DNA from: Stenotrophomonas bentonitica
GTDB lineage: Bacteria; Pseudomonadota; Gammaproteobacteria; Xanthomonadales; Xanthomonadaceae
NCBI RefSeq assembly: GCF_013185915.1
Contig: NZ_JAAZUH010000002.1
Span: 939,136 to 1,003,135 of the forward strand
Length of the DNA stretch: 64,000 bases
Reading direction: 5' to 3'
Within the stretch, counting starts at the first letter, position 1. The number at the start of each line of letters is the position of its first letter. The notes beneath the pieces are model-generated. The model did not search any database. It saw only the letters and a program-made list of their open reading frames with translations, and was not told the origin of the DNA. A program made the translations under genes and the position numbers. Positions 1 to 6,608 of the stretch are shown piece after piece.

Positions 1-1
1 G

Positions 2-94
2 GTGAGCAACCGGATCATCAATGAGCTGCGCGGCGTGTCGCGCGTGGTCTACGACATCTCCGGCAAGCCGCCGGCGACGATCGAGTGGGAGTGA
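2..94 (+). CDS. guaA: GMP synthase, C-terminal end (partial)
   Basis: The window opens inside a coding frame that ends in [21 protein letters not shown] and a TGA. This is the highly conserved C-terminus of GMP synthase, which aminates XMP to GMP in purine synthesis in the cytoplasm. Only 30 residues are present and the gene continues to the left. The reading frame is intact to its stop, as expected when an ICE integrates at the 3' end and regenerates the last codons. guaA is a known attachment site for P4-integrase islands, and the integrase follows directly. Confidence 0.93.
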
Positions 95-112
95 ATTGAC
101 GTCCTTCGAGGA

Positions 113-378
113 CTATCGCCAGCTATCGAAAAACTGACGTAACGTGTTGATTTAGAAGAAAATACGTCGCACCAGCTATCGGTAGCTATCGCCGGCCAGC
201 AGAAAAAGTTGACGGTAGAGCTGACGGTAAAAATCGAGGCCGGATTAAGACACTCTCGTTCACTATTCAGACTTTTACCGTCTTTGACGGTAAAAGCCTT
301 CTCGGGAAAGCTTGTTTTATGGGGCTTTCCGGGCATCAGCAGGTCTCCAAGTCCCTGACGGTAAAACCTGACGGTAAA
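113..378. repeat. attL region with repeated TGACGGTAAA boxes
   Basis: The space between guaA and the integrase carries TGACGGTA-type boxes in direct orientation at 210, 222, 286, 356 and 369, plus an inverted one forming a perfect palindrome TTTTACCGTC-TTT-GACGGTAAAA (273-295). Closer to guaA the motif GCTATCG recurs (about 121, 174, 184). Iterated short sites beside an integrase gene fit arm-type Int/AlpA binding sites or integrase autoregulation. The role is inferred; the repeats are seen directly. Confidence 0.7.
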
Positions 379-404
379 TCCGTCACATGCCGGAGGAAAC
401 CTCG

Positions 405-1661
405 ATGCTGACCGACGCTGCACTACGCAATTTCAAACCTAAGTCCAAGATTTATAAGGCTTCTGACCGAGACGGGATGTACGTGACGGTATCGCCTGGC
501 GGAACGATCACGTTCCGCTACGACTACCGGCTCCACGGCCGCCGCGAGACGCTGACCCTCGGACGCTATGGCCCTGGTGGCATCTCGCTGGCAATGGCGC
601 GCGAACTGCTGCTGGACGCGCGCAAAGCCGTTCTCAAGGGTGTCTCGCCCGCGCTGGAGAAGCAGCGTGAGAAACGCCGGGTGGTCGCCATCAAGACCTT
701 CGGCGCGGCGATGGAGACGTGGCTGGCCAACGCAAGGCTGGCCGACAGCACCCGCGCCATGCGCAAGCACATCATCGACCGGGACATCCTGCCGGTCTTC
801 CAGAATCGCCTGCTGACCGAAATCCAGGCCGAAGACCTGCGGGCCTTGTGCAACAAGGTCAAGGATCGTGGGGCGCCGGCCACGGCGGTACAGATTCGGG
901 ACATCGTGAAGCAGGTCTACATCTACGCCATCGCCCACGGTGAGAAGGTGGACAACCCCGCCGACAGCGTGGGCGCGGCCTCGATCGCCACCTTTGTGCC
1001 GAAAGATCGCGCCTTGTCGCCGCTGGAGATTCGGCTGTTCATGCAGCAGATGGAATCGGTGGCGACCTATCCGACCATCAAGCTGGCGCTGCGCTTGATC
1101 CTGCTGACGCTGGTACGCAAGAGCGAACTGATCCACGCCACCTGGGATGAGGTCGATTTCGAGAGCAAGACCTGGACGATTCCTAAGCAGCGGATGAAGG
1201 GGCGCAACCCGCACGTGGTCTATCTATCGCGCCAGACGCTCGACATCTTCGTGACGTTGCACGCCTGCGCGGCGGGATCAAGGTTCGTTTTTCCGTCTCG
1301 CTATGACGCAGAACGGTGCATGTCCAACGCTACTTTGAATCGCGTCACAGGGCTAGTAGTGGAGGCGGCAAAGACCAAGGGGCTGCCGCTGAAACCCTTC
1401 ACCGTCCATGACCTGCGCCGGACCGGCTCGACACTGTTGAACGAAATCGGCTTCAACCGCGACTGGATCGAGAAGTGCCTGGCGCACGAGGACGGGCGTT
1501 CCTCGCGCTCGGTTTACAACAAGGCCGAGTACGCCGAGCAGCGGCGCCACATGCTGCAAGAGTGGGCCAACCTAGTCGATGCCTGGGGCGGTGGGCAGAC
1601 CTACGTGCCGAAGCTGTTACCGGCGAACGTGGTGGTGCCGGCGTTGAGCGCGATAGCCTGA
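405..1661 (+). CDS. int: P4-type tyrosine recombinase (ICE integrase)
   Basis: A 418-residue site-specific recombinase that would catalyse ICE integration and excision at guaA. The N-terminal DUF4102-like arm-binding domain is followed by a core domain and the catalytic set: Arg238 (LTLVRKSEL), His335 and Arg338 (HDLRR), His361 and the nucleophile Tyr371. The length is normal for P4 integrases. The ATG at 405 is chosen because GGAGGA lies 7 nt upstream; an in-frame ATG at 387 has no ribosome site. It is the first gene of the element, next to guaA, the usual location of an ICE integrase. Confidence 0.95.
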   Translation: MLTDAALRNFKPKSKIYKASDRDGMYVTVSPGGTITFRYDYRLHGRRETLTLGRYGPGGISLAMARELLLDARKAVLKGVSPALEKQREKRRVVAIKTFGAAMETWLANARLADSTRAMRKHIIDRDILPVFQNRLLTEIQAEDLRALCNKVKDRGAPATAVQIRDIVKQVYIYAIAHGEKVDNPADSVGAASIATFVPKDRALSPLEIRLFMQQMESVATYPTIKLALRLILLTLVRKSELIHATWDEVDFESKTWTIPKQRMKGRNPHVVYLSRQTLDIFVTLHACAAGSRFVFPSRYDAERCMSNATLNRVTGLVVEAAKTKGLPLKPFTVHDLRRTGSTLLNEIGFNRDWIEKCLAHEDGRSSRSVYNKAEYAEQRRHMLQEWANLVDAWGGGQTYVPKLLPANVVVPALSAIA

Positions 1662-1667
1662 AACAGT

Positions 1668-1695
1668 GGCTTGGTTGTCACTTGACAACCAAGCC
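1668..1695. repeat. Perfect 13-bp palindrome after int
   Basis: GGCTTGGTTGTCA-CT-TGACAACCAAGCC is a perfect inverted repeat starting 7 nt after the int stop codon. It would form a stable hairpin but has no T-run, so it is not a standard intrinsic terminator. It ends 27 nt before the next gene, so it could serve as an operator for the downstream HTH protein or as a transcript-end hairpin. Function is inferred. Confidence 0.6.
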
Positions 1696-1721
1696 AATCA
1701 TCCCCATACTGGAGATCATTG

Positions 1722-1997
1722 ATGGCTCGTTCCCCTCATCCGAAGAAAGATGTCGAGGAAGCTCTCAGGCACGCCGAAGGGCAGGGCTGGCGCGTCGAAG
1801 TCGGCGGCAGCCACGCTTGGGGGCGGATGTATTGCCCTTACAACGATGAAGAATGTCGCTGCGGCGAGTTCTGCATCACCAGTGTATGGAGCACGCCGAA
1901 AAATCCCGGCAACCACGCGCGCTCCTTGCGGCGCGTCGTGGACAACTGCACCACGCACCGGCCGCAGCGCGACGCTGATGATGGTGCCAAGGAGTAG
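1722..1997 (+). CDS. HicA/YcfA-like small protein (putative toxin)
   Basis: A 91-residue protein whose N-terminus (KKDVEEALRHAEGQGWRVE followed by GGSHAWGRMYCP) resembles the double-stranded-RNA-binding fold of HicA mRNA interferases, including the Gly-Ser-His stretch where HicA keeps its catalytic His. It also has a Cys cluster, CPYNDEECRCGEFC. The start is set by GGAG 7 nt before the ATG. It lies 4 nt upstream of an HTH-bearing partner, a toxin-antitoxin arrangement. Family assignment is by fold resemblance only. Confidence 0.55.
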   Translation: MARSPHPKKDVEEALRHAEGQGWRVEVGGSHAWGRMYCPYNDEECRCGEFCITSVWSTPKNPGNHARSLRRVVDNCTTHRPQRDADDGAKE

Positions 1998-2001
1998 CGC
2001 G

Positions 2002-2526
2002 ATGGAATACACCTTCACTCTGAAATATCAGCTCACGGATGCTGACCGCGACCCGGATGCACTGGTGGAGCGCCTGGGCGAAGCCGGCTGCGACGATGCC
2101 TTGGTCGGCATCGGGCAGCCGGGTCGGTTGGCGCTGGAGTTCACCCGCGAGGCAGCGGATGCGGACGAGGCCGTGCGTAGCGCGCTGGCCGATGTGCGCT
2201 GCGCCGCGCCGACCGCGCGATTGATCGAAGTAGCGCCGGATCTGGTGGGTCTGACTGACGTGGCCGACATTGTTGGCGTGTCGCGGCAGAACATGCGCAA
2301 GCTGATGCTGGCGCATCCGGGCAGCTTTCCGGCGCCGGTGCATGAGGGCAGCGCGTCGATCTGGCATTTGGCGGACGTATTGGCGTGGTTGCAGGCCAAG
2401 GGCAGCTACTCGCTGGCCAAAGACGTGTTTGAGGTGGCACGGGTGGCCTTGCAGGTCAACGTGGCGAAGGAGGGGCGGCGATTGCCGCGCTCGACATCCA
2501 AGGCACTGGAGGCTTTGATTGGATGA
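2002..2526 (+). CDS. HTH DNA-binding protein, putative partner of the HicA-like gene
   Basis: A 174-residue protein. The first ~85 residues form a small alpha/beta domain of alternating Asp/Glu-rich strands. Residues ~85-130 contain an AlpA/MerR-like helix-turn-helix (LTDVADIVGVSRQNMRKLML, then an IWHLADVLAWL wing). An AAGGAG site 7 nt before the ATG defines the start. It follows the HicA-like gene by 4 nt, so the two are surely co-transcribed. By analogy it could be the antitoxin and autorepressor; no direct family match is recognised. Confidence 0.6.
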   Translation: MEYTFTLKYQLTDADRDPDALVERLGEAGCDDALVGIGQPGRLALEFTREAADADEAVRSALADVRCAAPTARLIEVAPDLVGLTDVADIVGVSRQNMRKLMLAHPGSFPAPVHEGSASIWHLADVLAWLQAKGSYSLAKDVFEVARVALQVNVAKEGRRLPRSTSKALEALIG

Positions 2527-2542
2527 GCGCCGCTGCTTGGCC

Positions 2543-2941
2543 TTATGCCTCGCTCGAACCCGCCCGGACAGGGCGGGCTTTTCGTAGGTAGACATCCGGT
2601 TTCGACACGCCGGCGCGCGGAGCCTGCTTTCGTTCTTCGACCCAGGCTTCCACTTCTGCCAAGTCCCATACGACGCAGCGTGGCGTCAGGTTGAAGCGAC
2701 GTGGGAACTCACCGCGACGCTCCATTTCGTAGATCGTCGTTTCGGCGAGGGGAACGATCTGCCGCAGTTCCTGCCGGCGAATGGTGCGACGGAAGGGAAG
2801 GACACTGCGCTTTGGAAATTGCGGCAAAGCCTCGTAGGCATCCGTGCCTGGCAAGGGGAGGCCGACATCGGTGCCGGCAGTATTGGGGGCTTGCGATAGC
2901 TGTTCCACCTCGGACTCCATGGTTCTGCTGCATGGAGACAT
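2543..2941 (-). CDS. alpA: AlpA-family regulator / excisionase-like protein
   Basis: Small protein with a central AlpA-type winged HTH: RRQELRQIVPLAETTIYEME, then GEFPRRF and a VVWDLAEVEAWVEER wing. AlpA proteins control integrase expression or act as excision directionality factors in P4-like islands, which fits its place near int. The start is uncertain: ATG at 2941 is used, with ATG at 2920 and TTG at 2953 as alternatives, none with a strong ribosome site. It is convergent with the preceding HTH gene. Confidence 0.8.
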   Translation of the reverse strand: MSPCSRTMESEVEQLSQAPNTAGTDVGLPLPGTDAYEALPQFPKRSVLPFRRTIRRQELRQIVPLAETTIYEMERRGEFPRRFNLTPRCVVWDLAEVEAWVEERKQAPRAGVSKPDVYLRKARPVRAGSSEA

Positions 2942-3015
2942 GGTGAAGTTCAATACCTATCGGGACAACTTGCTGCGGCGTAGTGGAGCGGGTTCGATGT
3001 GGTATTTGGATGTTG

Positions 3016-3330
3016 CGTCCCGGCGTACCGCCGTCGGGTTCGCGGGCTGCGCCCCGCGCTTCGTGCCGAATCGCGGCCATCCGGCTTTGATCCCTGACGC
3101 CTTCGGCCCTGTTGGGCCTGCGCGCTGCGCTTGCTCAACGGCGGGTGTGTGCAGTGGGCGGGGTGTGGGCGGTCTTGCTGTTCCCTTCACCATATCACGG
3201 CGTTCTCGCCGTCAAGGGCGGCGCGCGCTTGTGCGCGCTTGCGTCCTGGCGGCCGTCTGCGACCCCTGACTGCTTGCGCTGCGCCGTGCTGGCGACGGTT
3301 CCGGGCAATTCCGCCCGAGCAACCGGAGCA
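3016..3330 (+). promoter_or_regulatory. Dispersed GC-rich intergenic element, copy A1 (upstream of radC)
   Basis: A gene-free 315-bp stretch ending at the radC ribosome site. It has two modules. The 5' module contains GGGCTGCGCCCCG and a box CCTGCGCGCTGCGCTTGC. The 3' module has a hairpin CCCTT..ACGGCG-TTCT-CGCCGT..AAGGG, then GTCCTGGCGGCCGTC, CCCCTGACTGCTTGCGCTGC and GCAATTCCGCCCG. The same order and almost the same length recur at 58861-59175, and the 3' module recurs at 3967-4115. It looks like a leader or promoter region; no known riboswitch is recognised. Confidence 0.6.
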
Positions 3331-3335
3331 CGATC

Positions 3336-3845
3336 ATGTCGCAACTGTCCTTTTCCTCGTTCGATGCCTCGCTGATGGTGCGTGATGCACAGGGCCGCTA
3401 TCTGCTGGCGACGACTGACCAGATTCTGGAGGCCGCGCGCCAGGCTATCGAGCACAAGATGCAGCGCGGTGCGTCATTCAGTTCGCCGGTGGCGGTCAAG
3501 GAGTACCTGCGCGCCAAGCTGGCTGGGTTCGAGCACGAGGTGTTCGCCGTGCTGTTCCTCGATACGCACCATTGCTTGATCGAGTATGCCGAGATGTTTC
3601 GAGGCACCATCGACAGCGCATCGGTGTATCCGCGCGAAGTGGTCAAGCAGGCGCTGCGGCTCAATGCGGCGGCGGTCATCGTTTCGCACAACCACCCGAG
3701 CGGGAATCCTGAGCCGAGCGCGGCCGACAGGGCACTGACCCAGCGGCTCAAGGAGGCGCTGGCACTGGTGGACGTTCGCATTCTGGATCACGTCATCGTC
3801 GCGGGCGGCAACACCGCGTCATTCGCCGAACGCGGCCTGATCTGA
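3336..3845 (+). CDS. radC: RadC-family JAB/MPN domain protein
   Basis: A 169-residue protein with a RadC (JAMM metallo-isopeptidase-like) domain. The metal motif is His118-x-His120 followed by Asp131 in SHNHPSGNPEPSAAD. Chromosomal RadC is longer; this lacks the N-terminal HhH region, typical of ICE and plasmid RadC copies. The biochemical role of mobile-element RadC is unsettled, with DNA processing or anti-restriction proposed. A GGAG 7 nt before the ATG fixes the start. It is followed by a strong terminator and is probably monocistronic. Confidence 0.92.
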   Translation: MSQLSFSSFDASLMVRDAQGRYLLATTDQILEAARQAIEHKMQRGASFSSPVAVKEYLRAKLAGFEHEVFAVLFLDTHHCLIEYAEMFRGTIDSASVYPREVVKQALRLNAAAVIVSHNHPSGNPEPSAADRALTQRLKEALALVDVRILDHVIVAGGNTASFAERGLI

Positions 3846-3847
3846 CC

Positions 3848-3871
3848 AAGGGGGCTTCGGCCCCCTTTTTT
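3848..3871 (+). terminator. Intrinsic terminator after radC
   Basis: AAGGGGGC-TTCG-GCCCCCTT followed by a T-run: a perfect GC stem closed by a C(UUCG)G tetraloop, beginning 3 nt after the radC stop. This is one of the few textbook rho-independent terminators in the window. Confidence 0.93.
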
Positions 3872-3894
3872 GCTGCGTCCGGTGGCGCAACTCC

Positions 3895-4125
3895 GGCCCG
3901 CGCCGGCCTGCGCGGGCCTGCGCGCTTCGCTTGCCGAGAACCGGGGAACGTGAAGGTGCAAGGGAGGCGGTCTTGCTGTTCCCTTCATCGTGCCACGGCG
4001 TGCTCGCCGTCAAGGGCTGCGCGCCGATGGCGCTGGCGTCCTGGCGGCCGTCGTTGACCCCTGACTGCTTGCGCTGCGCCGTGCCCTGGAAGGGGTGGGC
4101 AATTCCGCCCGGCAACCTTTCAGGA
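3895..4125 (+). promoter_or_regulatory. Dispersed intergenic element, copy A2 (upstream of DUF2958)
   Basis: A gene-free stretch carrying the box CCTGCGCGCTTCGCTTGCC (3917-3935) and the 3' module: TGTTCCCTTCATCG, hairpin ACGGCG-TGCT-CGCCGT, GTCCTGGCGGCCGTC, CCCCTGACTGCTTGCGCTGC and GCAATTCCGCCCGGCAACC just before the ribosome site. Compared with A1 it lacks most of the 5' module. The loop of the ACGGCG hairpin differs while the stem is kept. Confidence 0.58.
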
Positions 4126-4132
4126 GTTCACC

Positions 4133-4483
4133 ATGAACTGCGCATTCATCACCGACGAGCAGCGCATCGTGCTGCTGGCCAATGGCCGCGAATCCTTGCT
4201 GAACCCGGACTTCGATCCGGCCCCCGTGGTCAAGCTGTTCACGCCGGATGCCGGCGCGACCTGGCTGCTGACCGAGATTGATCCCGATGACCACGACCAC
4301 GCCTTTGGTCTTTGTGACCTGGGCCTGGGGATGCCGGAAATCGGCTGGGTCAGCCTGGGCGAACTGGCGACCGTGCGCGGCGGGCTGGGCCTGCCAATCG
4401 AACGCGACCTGTCTTTCCGGGCCGAAAAGCGGTTGAGCGCCTATGCGCGCGATGCGCGCCTGGCCGGGCGAATCGTTCAATGA
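4133..4483 (+). CDS. DUF2958 family protein (copy 1)
   Basis: A 116-residue acidic protein of the DUF2958 family common in Tn4371- and clc-like ICEs; biochemical role unknown. Visible hallmarks are PVVKLFTPDAGATWLLTEID, a central GLCDLGLGMPEIGWVSL segment and a C-terminal aromatic/basic tail. CAGGAG lies 8 nt before the ATG. A second DUF2958 gene (11566-11913) shares the LFTPDA.(V/T)TWLL..(I/L)DP and DLG(I/L)G.P blocks, so they are paralogues. Confidence 0.85.
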   Translation: MNCAFITDEQRIVLLANGRESLLNPDFDPAPVVKLFTPDAGATWLLTEIDPDDHDHAFGLCDLGLGMPEIGWVSLGELATVRGGLGLPIERDLSFRAEKRLSAYARDARLAGRIVQ

Positions 4484-4511
4484 TTGCGCGGGGCGTCGCA
4501 AGATGCCCCGT

Positions 4512-5177
4512 TCAAGGTCTCAGCAGATCCGGCAGGCAGTCGGCGAATGCCGGCTGGATCTTGCTCACGGGCTTGGCCACGGTTTCATCGCCGGTGAGGA
4601 CAGCCATCGTCATGCCGGTCATGGTCGTCAGACCGTTCGAGCTGCGCAGTACTTGCAGCGCAAGATCGACCGGGAAGCCGTCGGCACTACGCCGCAGCGG
4701 ATGAATGCCGCCATGCACGAATGAGTTCATGCCGTGCCAGGTCACATCCTTGAAGTGCAACAGCATCTGGTGCGCGGCTGCCGGCGCGCCTTGTCCGACT
4801 CGCTTGCCGATCTGCTCAATCATTTCGCTGGCGCCAGGCAAGTTCTTGGCTGCCCGTTCGCTCTGCTGCGTCAGTGGCGCCAGCAACTTATCGATCGCTG
4901 CGTCGCTAGCTGCGTAGAGCAGCCACATTGCCCGTGTCAGGGCCTCGAACTGCAGGCGCATGAGGCCGACGGCAGACGTGGGCAGTCGCAGCGACATCAA
5001 TGCTCGCATTGCCGCCGCATGTTCCATAGCGACCAAGCACATGCCGAGGGTTGATTCGCCGCGGGGCGATCCATCGAAATCGGCATCGCCCAGCAGTTCA
5101 TCCAGCCGCTCGTGCAAGGTATTGGAACGGTGGAGCATGTGCTCCAACGGGTCGTTGTTGATGATGGTTTCCTCCAT
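4512..5177 (-). CDS. Hypothetical protein (DUF6988-like)
   Basis: A 221-residue mostly helical protein. It has an acidic N-terminus (MEETIINNDPLEHMLHRSNT), a central helical core (GLMRLQFEALTRAMWLLYAA) and the motif WHGMNSFVHGGIHPLRR. It resembles the DUF6988/DUF5677-like proteins of unknown function, some of which are AbiV-like. ATG at 5177 is preferred over an upstream TTG at 5213; neither has a clear ribosome site. It is oriented against the neighbouring backbone genes and looks like a cargo insertion between DUF2958 and DUF932. Confidence 0.6.
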   Translation of the reverse strand: MEETIINNDPLEHMLHRSNTLHERLDELLGDADFDGSPRGESTLGMCLVAMEHAAAMRALMSLRLPTSAVGLMRLQFEALTRAMWLLYAASDAAIDKLLAPLTQQSERAAKNLPGASEMIEQIGKRVGQGAPAAAHQMLLHFKDVTWHGMNSFVHGGIHPLRRSADGFPVDLALQVLRSSNGLTTMTGMTMAVLTGDETVAKPVSKIQPAFADCLPDLLRP

Positions 5178-5321
5178 AGAGGGATGGTAGGACAGTCGTG
5201 CGTCCCCGGCCAAGCAGACATGGCCGGTCGCGCTGTCGTGCTTCGCATCGAGCCGCCTGCGGCGTCTCGCCCCTGATGGGCTTCCATCGTTCCCTCGCTC
5301 CGCTCGGCTGACGCCTCCGGC

Positions 5322-5657
5322 CCGGATTCCTAGATCCGGGCCTGCGCGCTTCGCTTGCCGTGCGGTCGGCGTGTTGAGGGGCCGTTGCCATGTCCAGCCG
5401 TCTCCCCTGACTTCATCACCTTCACCGCGACTGTAGCCCGCGCCCGTGTGCCGTCAAGGCGCGCAGGGCCGTGTCCTCGGCTGCGCCTGCGGGCCGCACC
5501 AACCCTGCGCTTGCCTCCTTGACGGCACCCGTTCGCGCGCTCCTGACCGTCGCGGGCGATGAACTCAGGAAAGACGGTGGCAACAGGGCCAACCGGGTTC
5601 CTCGTGCCGACCGCACCGAACAGCCGAAAGGCTGGGCTTCCGAATCTAGGAATCCGG
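5322..5657 (+). ncRNA. Candidate structured element B1 upstream of the DUF932 gene
   Basis: A gene-free 336-bp segment bounded by a perfect 14-bp inverted repeat, CCGGATTCCTAGAT (5322-5335) and ATCTAGGAATCCGG (5644-5657). Inside is a nested hairpin with P1 GTGCCGTCAAGG (5448-5459)/CCTTGACGGCAC (5517-5528) and P2 GCGCAGGG (5461-5468)/CCCTGCGC (5503-5510), capped by a loop starting CCGTGTCCTCGGCTGCGCC. The same loop with different stems recurs at 59761-59840. The left boundary can also fold locally as CCCGGAT-TCCTAG-ATCCGGG. Candidate cis-regulatory RNA or non-autonomous element; role unknown. Confidence 0.5.
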
Positions 5658-5705
5658 TGTGCGGTGTGAACAGCAAACCCTTTTTTCTTTGTCAGGAGAA
5701 ATGCC

Positions 5706-6530
5706 ATGCAACTCGCATCCCGCTTCGCTTCCCGTTCCCCGGTGCTGCGTTCGGAACGCCCCTTGTCCGATGACCAAATCCGGGCCGTGGCCCCGTCCAT
5801 CTTCGCGGACGCCCCGCACGAAAGCCGCTCCGAGCGGTACAGCTACATCCCCACCGCGACCGTGCTGCAAGAACTGCGCGGGGAAGGCTTCGAGCCGTTC
5901 ATGGTGACGCAAACCCGCGTGCGTCACGACGACCGCCGCGACTACACCAAGCACATGATCCGGCTGCGCCACGCCAGCCAGATCAACGGCCGCGAGGCCA
6001 ACGAAATCATCCTGCTGAACTCCCATGACGGCACCAGCAGCTACCAGATGCTGGCCGGGATGTTCCGCTTCGTTTGCAGCAATGGCCTTGTCTGCGGCGA
6101 CACCGTGGCCGACGTGCGCGTTCCCCACAAGGGCGACGTAGCCGGGCACGTCATCGAAGGCGCTTACGAAGTCCTGCACGGCTTCGACCGGGCGCAGGAA
6201 TCCCGCGATGCCATGCGCGCCATCACGCTGGACGCCGGGGAATCGGAAGTGTTCGCCCGCGCTGCGCTGGCGTTGAAGTACGACGAGGACAAGCCCGCGC
6301 CCATCACGGAATCGCAAATCCTAGTGCCGCGCCGCCATGACGACGACCGCCGCGACCTGTGGAGCGTGTTCAACCGCACGCAGGAGAACTTGACCAAAGG
6401 CGGCCTGTCCGCCCGCGCCGCGAATGGCCGCCGCCAGACCACCCGGCCCGTGCAGGGCATCGACCAAAGCGTGCGCCTCAATCGCGCCCTGTGGCTGCTG
6501 GCCGATGGTCTGCGTCAGTTGAAAGCCTGA
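5706..6530 (+). CDS. DUF932 (phage/plasmid-like TIGR03299-type) protein
   Basis: A 274-residue DUF932 protein found on many plasmids, phages and ICEs, with unproven function. The family core is visible as RYSYIPTATVLQELRGEGFE, DYTKHMIRLRHA, EIILLNSHDGTSSYQM and FRFVCSNGLVCGD. CAGGAG precedes the ATG by 8 nt. It follows structured element B1 with a short T-rich stretch between them and precedes the ParB-like gene by about 80 nt in the same direction, so they probably form one transcript. Confidence 0.88.
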   Translation: MQLASRFASRSPVLRSERPLSDDQIRAVAPSIFADAPHESRSERYSYIPTATVLQELRGEGFEPFMVTQTRVRHDDRRDYTKHMIRLRHASQINGREANEIILLNSHDGTSSYQMLAGMFRFVCSNGLVCGDTVADVRVPHKGDVAGHVIEGAYEVLHGFDRAQESRDAMRAITLDAGESEVFARAALALKYDEDKPAPITESQILVPRRHDDDRRDLWSVFNRTQENLTKGGLSARAANGRRQTTRPVQGIDQSVRLNRALWLLADGLRQLKA

Positions 6531-6608
6531 ATCCCCACGCGGCAGGGGCAGGCAGCAGCCCTTGCCGCTTCTCTCGCTGCTGCATCCCAACCGCTAGGAG
6601 TTATCACC

